Positions 19,088-27,806 are shown, counted from the first letter of the stretch. The stretch: DNA of 64,000 nucleotides from Haloferula rosea (GCF_016595525.1 NZ_JAENII010000002.1:372001-436000), one strand, 5' to 3'. The notes: generated by a model from the sequence alone, not told the origin. Made by a program: numbers and translations.

Positions 19088-21508
19088 TTACTCAACCGGG
19101 ATGGCTCGTGGTGCGGGCTCACCTACCGGAAGCGCTCGTGGGGCCGGTTCGTCCAAAGGGACCGCCCGTGGGATGCCTTCATCCACCGGGGTCGCTCGCG
19201 GGACGGTGTTGCCCACCGGGATGGCTCTCGGGGCTTGCTCAATGGGGATGTCTTCCTCGACCGGTTTGGCTTTCGGAGGGTTACGCGGTGCTCCGGAAGG
19301 CATGCCCATGTGCTGCGGACAGAGTTCATCCGGAGCCGGCACGAGGTCAGGCGGGACGCTGTCCGTGTAGGCACTTCCTGCGGCTTCACAAGCATCGGTC
19401 GCTCGCTTGCCCGTCGCGCGGCACAGGCGGCATTCGGTGAACGATTGGGTCGACCGCAATCCGTCGGCTCGGTAGCCGAGACGTTCCGAGGTCTTCATCA
19501 CCTGAGCCCACACCGGCAGGGCAAGAACGGAACCGTAGCCGCGGTTGATGATGGTCTTGGGTTGGTCGAAGCCCACCCAGACCGAGCAGGTCAGGCTGGA
19601 GGTGAATCCAACGAACCAGGCGTCCTTGTAGTCATTGGTGGTGCCCGTTTTCCCTCCGCAGGGTTTGGTGAATCCCTGGCGTTTGACGGAAGCTCCGGTG
19701 CCGCGTTCCACGACTTCGTGGAGGATCTTGGATGTGGTCCATGCGGCACCCGACCTCACGGCTTGGTAGGAGATTTGCGGGTTGCTGTATTTGATTTCGC
19801 CATTGCGGTCTCGGATCTCGGTGATGATCCGGGGCGGCAGGCGTTTCCCTCCATTCGGGAACACGGTGAAGGCGGAGGTGAGTTCTTCGGGGGATGCCTC
19901 GAGGGTTCCAAGGTAGGCGGATGGATCCTTGCGCATGGGTTGGCTGAAGCCGACCTGGGTGGCGACTTCGCCGACGTGGTCGATCCCCGCGATGTTTCCA
20001 ACTCGGACAGACATCGTATTTCGCGAGCGGATCAGGCCGTAGGAGACCGGTTGGAATCCGTTGAACTTGCCGTCCGAGTTCTGGGGCGACCAGCGGCCGG
20101 CTCCCTGGACTTCGCCGCGATTGAGCGGGTCGTCACTGATCATGGTGTCGGGTCGTAGGCCCTTCTCGAAGGCAGCGAGGTAGACGAAGGGCTTGAAGGT
20201 GGATCCGAGTTGGCGACGGGCTTGCGTGGCACGGTTGTATTTTGATTCGTCCGCGCTACGACCCCCGACGGTGGCAATAATGGCTCCGGTGAGGTTCTCG
20301 ATGACCACCACACTACCTTGAAGGTATTTGGGGTTTGGCCGGGGTTCCGGGAGGGCCTGCCATTGCGATCGGGTCTGGTGCGGGTAACCGCTGGCGCGTT
20401 CGAAACTGCGCAGGTGGCTGTTGAGGGCTTCCTCGGCCTTTTTCTGAACGAGGTGATCGATCGTCGTGGTGATCTGCAGGCCGCCGAACTCGATGTCTTC
20501 TTCTTCGAGAACCCGTTCGAGCTCACGGCGCACGGCGTCCATGGCCCAACTGTCGTGGAAGACGCGTCGCCATTCGGGGCGGACCTTGATTTCCTCGCTC
20601 TTGGCGGCGTCGGCCTCGGCCTGGTCAATCAGGCCCGCCTTGACCATCCGGTCCAGTGTCGTGTCGCGCTCGCGTTGGGCATCGGCCAGGTCGCGGAAGG
20701 GGGAGAACGCATTGGGCCCCCGAACGATGCCGGCAAGCAGCGCCGACTCCGAGAGGGTGAGATCCTTGGCGCTTTTCTCGAAATAAGTGCGGGATGCTTC
20801 TTCGATCCCGCGGATGGTGTGTCCCCAGAAAATCCGGTTCACGTAGTGCTGCAGGATCTCGTCCTTCGAGTAGTTGCCTTCGATGCGGTAGGAGACGGCG
20901 ATCTCAAGGAACTTGCGGTCGAGTTCCTGGATGGTTCGATTGAAGGACAACCAGTTGGCGTGGAGATCGTAACTGTTGCGGGCGAGCTGCATGGTCAGCG
21001 TCGATGCTCCCTGCGTCATCGAGCCATCGGTGACATTTCGAAGGGTGGCTCGTCCGAAGCCGATCCAGTCGACTCCGCCATGGCGGTAAAACCGTTCATC
21101 CTCCCGGGCGAGGATGGCTTGAAGGAAGGTCGTCGCGATCTGGTCGGTAGTGATGATGTCGCGCTTCTCGCCGTGGATGCGCCCGAGTTCCTCGCCGCGT
21201 CGGTCGAGCACGATCGTGCGTTCCGGCATCTCCTGGACCTTTCCCATGTCGAAGGTTTTCGCCCGGGCATAGTAGAACAGCGCGGCCGGGATGAAGCAGT
21301 AGAGCGCCAACAGGGCCGGGTGGCCGATGATGCGGGCGAGCCAGCGCGCCGCGCCAGGGAGGGGGGACGTGAGGCTCTGCAGAAGCAGGAAGGGCCAAAA
21401 CAGCAGGATGGTGCCGAGGCCGCGGCGCTTCCGCTTGGGTTTCTGACGACGGCGATTCGATGACGAGGATTTCTCGTTGGAGTGGCCCTTCGGTTTGCTT
21501 TTCGGCAT
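19088..21508 (-). CDS. bifunctional class A penicillin-binding protein (PBP1-type)
   Basis: 806 residues. A basic cytoplasmic tail (1-30), a membrane region (about 31-80), GT51 with EDERF (136-140) and GASTLTMQ (167-174), then a transpeptidase with all three motifs: STFK (436-439), SRN (495-497) and KTGT (620-623). It should polymerise and cross-link peptidoglycan in the periplasm. Past the catalytic domain is a Cys-containing stretch (CRLCRATG, about 693-700, and further Cys to 730), then a tail of five 10-residue PRAxPV repeats (760-806). The degenerate paralogue follows 50 nt downstream. The tail is unusual for the family. Confidence 0.93.
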   Translation of the reverse strand: MPKSKPKGHSNEKSSSSNRRRQKPKRKRRGLGTILLFWPFLLLQSLTSPLPGAARWLARIIGHPALLALYCFIPAALFYYARAKTFDMGKVQEMPERTIVLDRRGEELGRIHGEKRDIITTDQIATTFLQAILAREDERFYRHGGVDWIGFGRATLRNVTDGSMTQGASTLTMQLARNSYDLHANWLSFNRTIQELDRKFLEIAVSYRIEGNYSKDEILQHYVNRIFWGHTIRGIEEASRTYFEKSAKDLTLSESALLAGIVRGPNAFSPFRDLADAQRERDTTLDRMVKAGLIDQAEADAAKSEEIKVRPEWRRVFHDSWAMDAVRRELERVLEEEDIEFGGLQITTTIDHLVQKKAEEALNSHLRSFERASGYPHQTRSQWQALPEPRPNPKYLQGSVVVIENLTGAIIATVGGRSADESKYNRATQARRQLGSTFKPFVYLAAFEKGLRPDTMISDDPLNRGEVQGAGRWSPQNSDGKFNGFQPVSYGLIRSRNTMSVRVGNIAGIDHVGEVATQVGFSQPMRKDPSAYLGTLEASPEELTSAFTVFPNGGKRLPPRIITEIRDRNGEIKYSNPQISYQAVRSGAAWTTSKILHEVVERGTGASVKRQGFTKPCGGKTGTTNDYKDAWFVGFTSSLTCSVWVGFDQPKTIINRGYGSVLALPVWAQVMKTSERLGYRADGLRSTQSFTECRLCRATGKRATDACEAAGSAYTDSVPPDLVPAPDELCPQHMGMPSGAPRNPPKAKPVEEDIPIEQAPRAIPVGNTVPRATPVDEGIPRAVPLDEPAPRALPVGEPAPRAIPVE
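19091..19231 (-). repeat. 30-nt periodic repeat coding the PBP tail
   Basis: Codes residues 760-806 of the class A PBP: five units in strict 10-residue register, each beginning PRA then I/T/V/L, P, V/L, with Asp, Glu or Gly following. The last unit is cut to seven residues by the stop. Codons differ among units, so the repeat is not brand new. Confidence 0.85.
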
Positions 21509-21609
21509 GGGTGGTGCGAGAGGTTAGCGGCGTGGCGCGGGGATGGCCACGGCAACTTTGGATGAAGACAAATTCAGGAAAATGCGTCGCTATGACGTGT
21601 GACTAAGCG

Positions 21610-22608
21610 ATGAAGATCTCAGGAATTTTGCAGACGATCGGAATTTTCGCCGTTCTGGGGACCGTCGTGGTTTCCGGACAGGCGGTGGATTCCCTTGCCG
21701 ACTTGAAGGCCATCGAGACCAAGACCGCGGCATTGGGAGAGAAGGTGATGCCGTGCACCGTGGCCTTGATTTCCGCACGGACCGGTGCTTCTGGCTCTGG
21801 AGTCATCGTGACGAAGGAGGGATTGATTCTGACCGCGGCTCACGTGACTGACGGAGCGGAGGAAGTCGAGGTGGTATTCCCGAATGGGCGTCAGGAAAAG
21901 GCCAAGGTGCTGGGATCAAACTATTCGAAGGACATTGGGATGGCTCAGATGCAGGGTGAGGGGCCCTGGCCATTCACGGGTCTGGGGACCTCTGAGGATC
22001 TTAAGGCCGGCGACTGGGTCGTGGCCATGGGGCACAGCGAGGGATACGATCCGGCGCGGACGCCTCCGATGCGATTCGGCAGGGTGGTATCCACGGGGCC
22101 CGGCAATTTCCTGACCACTGACTGCACCCTGATCGGGGGGGACTCCGGCGGGCCGTTGTTTGACCTGGACGGGAAGGTGATCGGCATCAACTCGTCGATC
22201 GGCGAGAGCCTGGACAACAACAATCATGCGGGTATCGACGGCTTCCGGGAGGATTGGGAGCGGTTGATGGCAGGGGAAAGCTGGGGAGAACTTCAGCTCA
22301 ACCCCTTGGCGAATCCCGAGCGTCCGGTGATCGGAATCATGATGGGGTATGAGCTCCGGGACGGTGGGGTTCCTGTCGAGCAGGTGACACCGAGGTCACC
22401 CGCGGCGAAGGCGGGCATCCGGCCGGGCGACGTTGTTCGTTCTGTCGACGGGGTCCGGGTCCGTGGTGGACGGAGCCTCGGCATGCTGCTGGCGAAATAC
22501 AAGGCAGGGGACGAAGTGAAGATCGGGCTCCAGCGTGGCCGACAGATGCTCGAAATGAGACTCGTGCTCGCCCGTCAGGATCAACTTTTCAAGGAACTGG
22601 GACGATGA
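21610..22608 (+). CDS. secreted trypsin-like serine protease with PDZ domain (HtrA-like)
   Basis: 332 residues with a signal peptide (about 1-24). The protease domain has its full triad: His78 in TAAHV, Asp108 in SKDIG and Ser179 in GGDSGGP. A C-terminal PDZ domain (about 240-325) includes AGIRPGDVVRSVDG. This is the HtrA/Deg layout with one PDZ, expected in the periplasm as a protein-quality protease. Its stop overlaps the start of a related but catalytically altered protein (ATGA at 22605-22608). It is divergent from the PBP genes. Confidence 0.9.
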   Translation: MKISGILQTIGIFAVLGTVVVSGQAVDSLADLKAIETKTAALGEKVMPCTVALISARTGASGSGVIVTKEGLILTAAHVTDGAEEVEVVFPNGRQEKAKVLGSNYSKDIGMAQMQGEGPWPFTGLGTSEDLKAGDWVVAMGHSEGYDPARTPPMRFGRVVSTGPGNFLTTDCTLIGGDSGGPLFDLDGKVIGINSSIGESLDNNNHAGIDGFREDWERLMAGESWGELQLNPLANPERPVIGIMMGYELRDGGVPVEQVTPRSPAAKAGIRPGDVVRSVDGVRVRGGRSLGMLLAKYKAGDEVKIGLQRGRQMLEMRLVLARQDQLFKELGR

Positions 22609-23801
22609 GGTTTTACACGATTTGGATGGCATTGACGGTCGCCGTATTGGCTCAGGATGTGCCGCTGCAGCGGCCCGAGGAGCGCATGGTGACGAGGAAA
22701 CAGTCGGAGTCCGTCTACGATGCGATCCGGCCGGTGGCGAGGCAGGCCTCGGGCTCGACGGTCTGGGTCTGGGCGAACCGCAAGCAGGTGGCCATGGGGA
22801 CGGTCGTCGGGGATGGAAGCCAGATCCTGACGAAGTGGAGCGAGATCGCATTCTCCCGCGTGCCGGTCCAGGTGGTCGGTGGGGACGGTCGAACTGCGAC
22901 AGCCACCGTACTTGGGATCTATCAGGAGGAAGACCTTGCCCTGCTGCAACTCGACGGTGCGAGGTTCACGCCCATCAAGTGGAGTGAGGAACCCACGCCG
23001 TCGGTGGGAAGGTTTCTTGTTGCCTCTGGTCCGGACGACAACCCGCTGAGTGTGGGTGTGGTGGCGGTGGCTGAGAGGACGCTGCGGGAATCGGACCAGG
23101 CATTCATCGGGATCAGCCTGGATCCCGCTTTCGAGGGCGAAGGCGTGCGGGTTCGTGAGGTTGATGAGCGTGGCGGGGCTGATGAGGCGGGTGTTCAGCC
23201 CGGCGATGTGCTGATTGCGATCAATGGAGAAGGCGTGGCGAGCGCCTTTGAGCTCCGCAATGCCCTGTTGGAGTTTTCGCCGGGGGATACGATCAAGGCT
23301 TCGATCTCGCGGGATGGGCAGGCGCTTGAGATCGACATCAACCTGGGTGGTCGCCCCGAATTCCAAGGAGTCCCAGAAGGGCGGCTGAGAACGATGAGGC
23401 AGATGGGTGGGCCGCTGAGTCTGGTCAGCAACAACTTTCCTGTGGTGATTCAGACCGACATGCAGCTCAAGCCCCAGCAGTGCGGTGGACCCGTGCTTGA
23501 TCTGGATGGTCGTGCGATCGGCCTGTCGATTTCGCGCACCGACAGGACGCGCAGCTTCATTATCCCGGCTTCCCGGGTGATGGAGGTCTTGGGCAAGAAA
23601 CCGGTCGACCCGGCCTTGGCGACCTTGCCCCAGCAAGCGGGCCCTCAGGCGCGCCAACGTGTGGTTCGGCCTCAGCAGGCTCCGCGGCCGCGTGCCGTGC
23701 CCATGAATCCCGGTTCCGTGGATCGCCTGCGCCGCCATCTCGAGGAGATGGGCGAGTTGCTTGAGCGGCTTGACCGTGAGGTCGAGGAACTCCGGGAGTA
23801 G
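22605..23801 (+). CDS. PDZ-containing trypsin-fold pseudo-protease
   Basis: 398 residues with a signal peptide (1-17). The trypsin-like fold is recognisable, but the catalytic positions are changed: the His position in ILTKWSE is Ser79, Asp110 in EEDLALL is kept, and the nucleophile is Cys293 in QQCGGPV. A PDZ domain (about 167-248, AGVQPGDVLIAING) sits between the Asp and the nucleophile loop, that is, inside the second barrel. The tail is Pro/Arg-rich (350-370) and ends in a coiled coil (371-398). It is probably a binding or regulatory partner of the upstream protease, with which it overlaps by 4 nt. Activity as a Cys protease without His is unlikely. Confidence 0.8.
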   Translation: MRFYTIWMALTVAVLAQDVPLQRPEERMVTRKQSESVYDAIRPVARQASGSTVWVWANRKQVAMGTVVGDGSQILTKWSEIAFSRVPVQVVGGDGRTATATVLGIYQEEDLALLQLDGARFTPIKWSEEPTPSVGRFLVASGPDDNPLSVGVVAVAERTLRESDQAFIGISLDPAFEGEGVRVREVDERGGADEAGVQPGDVLIAINGEGVASAFELRNALLEFSPGDTIKASISRDGQALEIDINLGGRPEFQGVPEGRLRTMRQMGGPLSLVSNNFPVVIQTDMQLKPQQCGGPVLDLDGRAIGLSISRTDRTRSFIIPASRVMEVLGKKPVDPALATLPQQAGPQARQRVVRPQQAPRPRAVPMNPGSVDRLRRHLEEMGELLERLDREVEELRE

Positions 23802-23822
23802 TGGGCGGGCGTCGGGGTTGAG

Positions 23823-24653
23823 TCACAGACAGACCCGCTCGAACAATTGGTCGAGTGGCAGCTGCATGCCGATGTAGAAGTCCCCGAATTCGGCGTATCG
23901 CGCCGAAACCTCGTCGAAGCGCATTTCGTAGACAATGGCCTTGATGTCGATGGTGTCCTTGGCAAGCAGGGTGACTCCCCATTCATGCTCATCGAAGCCC
24001 GTCGAGCCGGTGATGAGCTGGAGGATTCGCCCTGAGTAGCTGCGTCCGGTGCGGGCGTGGCCCCCCATGAGTTTTTTGCGCTCCTCGAAGGTCAGCGAGT
24101 ACCAGTTGTCCTCGCCCATCCGACGTTTGGACATCGGGTAGAAGCACATCACCGGCCAGTCCGGAAGGACCGGATAGAGACGATGATGCAGGTAGTGCTT
24201 CATGCGTTCTTCGAACTCCTTCATGGCGGCCTCAAACTCCGGGGTCCCTTCGCTGAGCCCTTTTTCGCCCTTCAAGGTGTTCTCGGCATACTGCTCGGAA
24301 GTGGTCGTGTATTCCGAACTCTCGGTCTGAGACAGGTAGGAGTAAACCGGGCTCAGCACGTCCGGGCCGAGTGAAAGCGTCAGTCGCTTTTCCCACGCGT
24401 TGGCTTGCTGAAGATCGGGTGTCAGGAGCATGAAGCCGACATCTGCCTTCGGTGTCGCGACGGCAAAGGTCAGCAAGTGGGTATCCTCTTGGCTGCGGAT
24501 TTCCTGCACCAGCGTGCTCAGCCGTGTTTTCGCGGCGCGCTGTTCGTCGGCGCTGAGCATCGACCACTGGGAGTGGTCGAGGTGATAGAAGAGATGCATG
24601 ACGTGCCACCCTTCGCGGGGCACGAGTGGAGTTACGGAAGTCTCGTCGGACAT
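23823..24653 (-). CDS. hemQ: coproheme decarboxylase HemQ (chlorite dismutase family)
   Basis: 276 residues. The C-terminal half carries the HemQ signature: FYPMSKRR (171-178), NWY (183-185), GGHARTGRSYSG with proximal heme ligand His199, ITGSTGFDEHEWGV and VYEMRFDEVSARYAEFG. The Tyr and Lys of this region fit the coproheme type rather than true chlorite dismutase, which is shorter and has a distal Arg. The enzyme makes heme b from coproheme with peroxide in the cytoplasm. It converges with the pseudo-protease gene and is followed upstream by an acidic membrane protein (4-nt gap), perhaps the same transcript. Confidence 0.9.
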   Translation of the reverse strand: MSDETSVTPLVPREGWHVMHLFYHLDHSQWSMLSADEQRAAKTRLSTLVQEIRSQEDTHLLTFAVATPKADVGFMLLTPDLQQANAWEKRLTLSLGPDVLSPVYSYLSQTESSEYTTTSEQYAENTLKGEKGLSEGTPEFEAAMKEFEERMKHYLHHRLYPVLPDWPVMCFYPMSKRRMGEDNWYSLTFEERKKLMGGHARTGRSYSGRILQLITGSTGFDEHEWGVTLLAKDTIDIKAIVYEMRFDEVSARYAEFGDFYIGMQLPLDQLFERVCL

Positions 24654-24657
24654 GGAA

Positions 24658-25635
24658 TCAACGTCTTAGGGATGAGATCGGGGCTTTGAACAGAAGTTTG
24701 AATTCGCTGCCCGGGGCGTTGTCGGACGGTCCTTCAAAGACCTCAACAGTCCATCGGTTGCCGCCCACACGATACGCATTGAATGCCGCATCCTCAGTGA
24801 ACCCTGAAGTCGCGGGGAACTGCGCGGTGGGGGACCCGGTCAAATCGAAATGCCCCGAAGTGAAGGAGCGCGTGATGCTGTCACCGACGAACTCGCCCTG
24901 ATCATCACGAAAGATGGCACGCAGCACGCCGTTGCCTTGGCCTTCCAAGGTGACTTCGGCGACGGGGATCTGGACGACGTCGGCACGCGCCACATCGGCG
25001 TTTTCACCTCCACGGATCGGCTTGCGCCAGAAGCTATCGGCGGTTCGGACCTGGATGAGCCCACCTTTCACGGGGAAATCCGGTTCATCGTCGCCCATCC
25101 GGGTGGTGGTGATGCTGGAGAAGAGGCCGGCGATCCACCAAATGGCGACACCGAGGCAGACCACACCGAGCAGGGCCAGGCCGATCCACTCCTTGCGGTC
25201 CGGCTGGATGGCGGGTGCGGATTTCCGTGAAGGTTCGGACGGGGGTTCAGGCGTGTTCTTGGCCTCCTCGGCCGGTGCCGGTGCCGGTGCCGAAACCGGT
25301 TCAGTCTCGGGCTCGGATGGGATTTCCAGATCGCTTTCGGTCGTGGGCTCTGCCTTCGGCGCGGGCCGGGGCTCAAGGGGCGGCTTGGTCGACTTCGGCA
25401 CCTCGAGCGTGGGTTCGACCCTATCGGTCTGCTCCGGGGATTCTTCGTCATCTTCCTCCTTCGCCGGGCGGCGGGGCTCCACGATCGGCTTTTGAGTGAT
25501 CTGAGCCGGCGTTTCCACAGGCTCGTCATCATCCAGCACCCACAGATCGTCCTCGGTGGTCTCTTTGGCGAGCTCGGTGAGGCGTGGACGGTGTCGACGC
25601 GGTGTGTTCGAAGGGGGTTTTGAGTCCTCGGGCAT
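24658..25635 (-). CDS. acidic, proline-rich single-pass membrane protein
   Basis: 325 residues. The first 145 residues are low-complexity, rich in Pro, Glu, Asp and Ser, and probably disordered. One transmembrane helix (about 150-170) separates this cytoplasmic part from a C-terminal domain of about 150 residues with beta character (VEVF and FKLLFKAPI near the end). I recognise no family. It sits 4 nt upstream of hemQ on the same strand. No catalytic motif is visible; an anchor or scaffold role is only a guess. Confidence 0.65.
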   Translation of the reverse strand: MPEDSKPPSNTPRRHRPRLTELAKETTEDDLWVLDDDEPVETPAQITQKPIVEPRRPAKEEDDEESPEQTDRVEPTLEVPKSTKPPLEPRPAPKAEPTTESDLEIPSEPETEPVSAPAPAPAEEAKNTPEPPSEPSRKSAPAIQPDRKEWIGLALLGVVCLGVAIWWIAGLFSSITTTRMGDDEPDFPVKGGLIQVRTADSFWRKPIRGGENADVARADVVQIPVAEVTLEGQGNGVLRAIFRDDQGEFVGDSITRSFTSGHFDLTGSPTAQFPATSGFTEDAAFNAYRVGGNRWTVEVFEGPSDNAPGSEFKLLFKAPISSLRR

Positions 25636-25763
25636 GGGTGGAGGCGGATGTCATAGGAATCCGCCGTTGTCTTGACCAGTGGAATCCGTGGTCAGATGGT
25701 GGCGGAAAAGGGTTGCATGCCGGGCCTGTCGGCGCGATTCAGACGAGGAACACCTGAACGACC

Positions 25764-26000
25764 ATGGCTGACCCTGAAGATAAGAACGAAGAGAACGTTG
25801 ATGGCAAATTCTACGTCGATAGCCAGTGCATCGACTGTGACCTCTGTCGCGAGACGGCGCCCAACAATTTCACCCGCTCCGATGACGAGGGCTACTCCTA
25901 CCTGTTCAAGCAGCCGGAGAACGAGGAGGAGACCGCCCAGTGTCTCGAGGCCATGGAGGGCTGCCCGGTCGAAGCCATTGGCGACGACGGCGATACCTGA
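25764..26000 (+). CDS. single-cluster 4Fe-4S ferredoxin
   Basis: 78 residues, very acidic. Four cysteines fit one [4Fe-4S] or [3Fe-4S] cluster: CIDCDLC (Cx2Cx2C, residues 22-28) and a distant CP in EGCPVEAIG near residue 71; an extra Cys lies in AQCLEAM. This is the layout of small monocluster ferredoxins carrying one electron at low potential. It starts a run of same-strand genes (DUF721 protein, HAD-Nudix fusion, folB), with 44 nt to the next. Its redox partner is not evident from the neighbours. Confidence 0.85.
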   Translation: MADPEDKNEENVDGKFYVDSQCIDCDLCRETAPNNFTRSDDEGYSYLFKQPENEEETAQCLEAMEGCPVEAIGDDGDT

Positions 26001-26044
26001 CGCCAGACAAGCCCGCTTTCAGGGGCTTCAACCCGCCTTTCATC

Positions 26045-26416
26045 ATGGCTCGCAAGAATCGGATCGAATGGATTCGCCGAGCCGTGCTCAGGGAGTGGCG
26101 GGGTGGTGATGAACCGATGGCCGACAACGCATCGATTCATCGCCCTGACCGTTTCATCCAGGCGGCTCTGAAGAGCGCGGGCGCCGCGGACGGGATGGAC
26201 GAGGAGCGCCTGAAAGAGGCGTGGAGGGAAATCGCGGGGGATCTCGTGGCACGACATGCATCTCCGGACTCCCTGAAAAAGGGGTGTCTGACCCTCAAGG
26301 TCCTGCAGCCGGCAATGCGCTTCCAACTGGAGCAGATGAAACCACGTTTGCTCGCCAATCTGAAAAAAGAACTCGGGAGCGGGGTGGTGAAGAGCGTTCG
26401 GTTCACCTTGGGATAA
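26045..26416 (+). CDS. DUF721 (DciA-like) protein
   Basis: 123 residues from ATG 26045; the frame is open further upstream but that part overlaps the ferredoxin. The core (about 70-120) reads as DUF721: EAWREIAGDLVARHASP, then SLKKGCLTLKV and a final FQLEQMKPRLLANLKK helix. The family includes DciA, which helps load the replicative helicase DnaB, though many members are uncharacterised. Five nucleotides separate it from the HAD-Nudix gene, so they share a transcript. Confidence 0.75.
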   Translation: MARKNRIEWIRRAVLREWRGGDEPMADNASIHRPDRFIQAALKSAGAADGMDEERLKEAWREIAGDLVARHASPDSLKKGCLTLKVLQPAMRFQLEQMKPRLLANLKKELGSGVVKSVRFTLG

Positions 26417-26421
26417 CGATC

Positions 26422-27456
26422 ATGTTCCGCAATTTGATTTTCGACTGGTCAGGGACCTTGGTGGATGACCTTCCGCCCGTCCTGGATGCGACCAACCATG
26501 TGCTTGCCAACTATGGGAAGCCGACGATGGACCGGGAGGAATTCCGTCGCCGCTTCAGGCTGCCTTACCGCGAATTCTACGAGGAACTCCTGCCGGGCGT
26601 ACCGCTGGAGGAACTGGAGGATCACTTCCGCTTGGGCTTCGCTGAGTCATCCGGGAAGGTGACGCCCCTGCCGCATTCGCGCGAGAAGCTCGAGTGGTGT
26701 CGGGCCCACGGTATCCGCGCGTTCGTCCTCACCAGCATGGATGCACCCTCCTTTTACTCGCAACTGAAGGAATTCGGGTTCGAGCCATTCTTCGAGGAGA
26801 CCTACGCCGGCGTGCTCGACAAACGAGAGTTGATTCTGAACCTCGTCTCCGATCACGGACTGGATCCCGGTGAGACCGCATTCGTGGGGGACATGACGCA
26901 TGATATCGACACAGCCCACCATGCCGGTTTGACCTCGGTGGCCGTGTTGAGTGGCTACACCCATGCCGGACCCTTGTCCGAGGCCCGGCCTCACATCACC
27001 GTGCAGGATCTGGAAGGGCTCCGCCGGGTGATGGAGCGCCCCTTGAGGTCGGTGCGACCGATTGCCACGGTCGGTGCGTTGATCGAGAATGAAGAAGGCG
27101 AGGTGCTGATGGTCCGCACCCACAAGTGGGGGCATCGCTGGGGGATTCCGGGCGGGAAGATCGAGCGGGGTGAGCCATCGGAAGAGGCGCTGAGGCGGGA
27201 GATTCGTGAGGAAACGGGACTGGAGGTGGGCGAAGTTCGATTCGTGATGGTGCAGGATTGCATCGACTCCGCGGAGTTCCACCAACCGCAGCACTTTCTC
27301 CTGCTCAACTACGTCGCCCGACGTATTTCAGGCGACGTCGTGCTGAATGACGAGGCTCAGGAGTTCAACTGGGTCTCCCTGGAGGATGCGCTTGCGATGA
27401 ACTTGAATGAGCCCACGCGTCAATTGATCGAAACCCAACTGAAGGATCCACGGTGA
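26422..27456 (+). CDS. HAD phosphatase-Nudix hydrolase fusion
   Basis: 344 residues from ATG 26422. The N-terminal part (about 1-205) is a HAD phosphatase of the phosphoglycolate phosphatase type: FDWSGTLVDD with catalytic Asp8 (Trp where the second Asp's neighbour often is), a Ser/Thr motif VLTSMD, and FVGDMTHDID. The C-terminal part (about 212-340) is a Nudix hydrolase with a perfect box, G-x5-E-x7-REI-x-EETGL (GKIERGE...REIREETGL). It overlaps folB by 4 nt. In folate synthesis, dihydroneopterin triphosphate needs a Nudix pyrophosphatase and then a phosphatase before FolB, so one protein could do both. That role is inference. Confidence 0.88.
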   Translation: MFRNLIFDWSGTLVDDLPPVLDATNHVLANYGKPTMDREEFRRRFRLPYREFYEELLPGVPLEELEDHFRLGFAESSGKVTPLPHSREKLEWCRAHGIRAFVLTSMDAPSFYSQLKEFGFEPFFEETYAGVLDKRELILNLVSDHGLDPGETAFVGDMTHDIDTAHHAGLTSVAVLSGYTHAGPLSEARPHITVQDLEGLRRVMERPLRSVRPIATVGALIENEEGEVLMVRTHKWGHRWGIPGGKIERGEPSEEALRREIREETGLEVGEVRFVMVQDCIDSAEFHQPQHFLLLNYVARRISGDVVLNDEAQEFNWVSLEDALAMNLNEPTRQLIETQLKDPR

Positions 27457-27806
27457 ACGACTCCCTGATCAAGATCCGCGGCCTCCGTCTTCAGACACGG
27501 ATCGGAGTTCCCGACGAGGAACGAGCCGACGAGCAGGAATTGCGGGTGAATGTCGACATGGTGCCGTCGACCACCTTTTCGGAGATGGGTGACCGAATTG
27601 ATGCCACCATTGACTACCACGCCGTCTGTCTGGAGCTCGCGGAGCTGGCGCGCCGCGGCGAACGTCGGCTGATTGAAACTCTGGCTGACGAGATGGCCGA
27701 CCACGTGATGACGAACCACGACGCGGTGGAAGTCCGCGTGGAGATCGAAAAGTTCATCCTCCCGCAAACCGACTGGGTCGGAGTGCAGGTGGTGAAGCGG
27801 AAGTGA
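27453..27806 (+). CDS. folB: dihydroneopterin aldolase FolB
   Basis: 117 residues from a GTG that overlaps the previous stop (GTGA). The FolB pattern is visible: IKIRGLRLQTRIGVPDEE at the N-terminus with Glu near 22, a central DYHAVCLEL and RLIETLADEMAD, and the catalytic Lys near 100 in IEKFILP. It cleaves 7,8-dihydroneopterin to 6-hydroxymethyl-dihydropterin in folate synthesis. It is coupled to the HAD-Nudix fusion; folP lies 4.3 kb away in another operon. It converges with metY. Confidence 0.88.
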   Translation: MNDSLIKIRGLRLQTRIGVPDEERADEQELRVNVDMVPSTTFSEMGDRIDATIDYHAVCLELAELARRGERRLIETLADEMADHVMTNHDAVEVRVEIEKFILPQTDWVGVQVVKRK

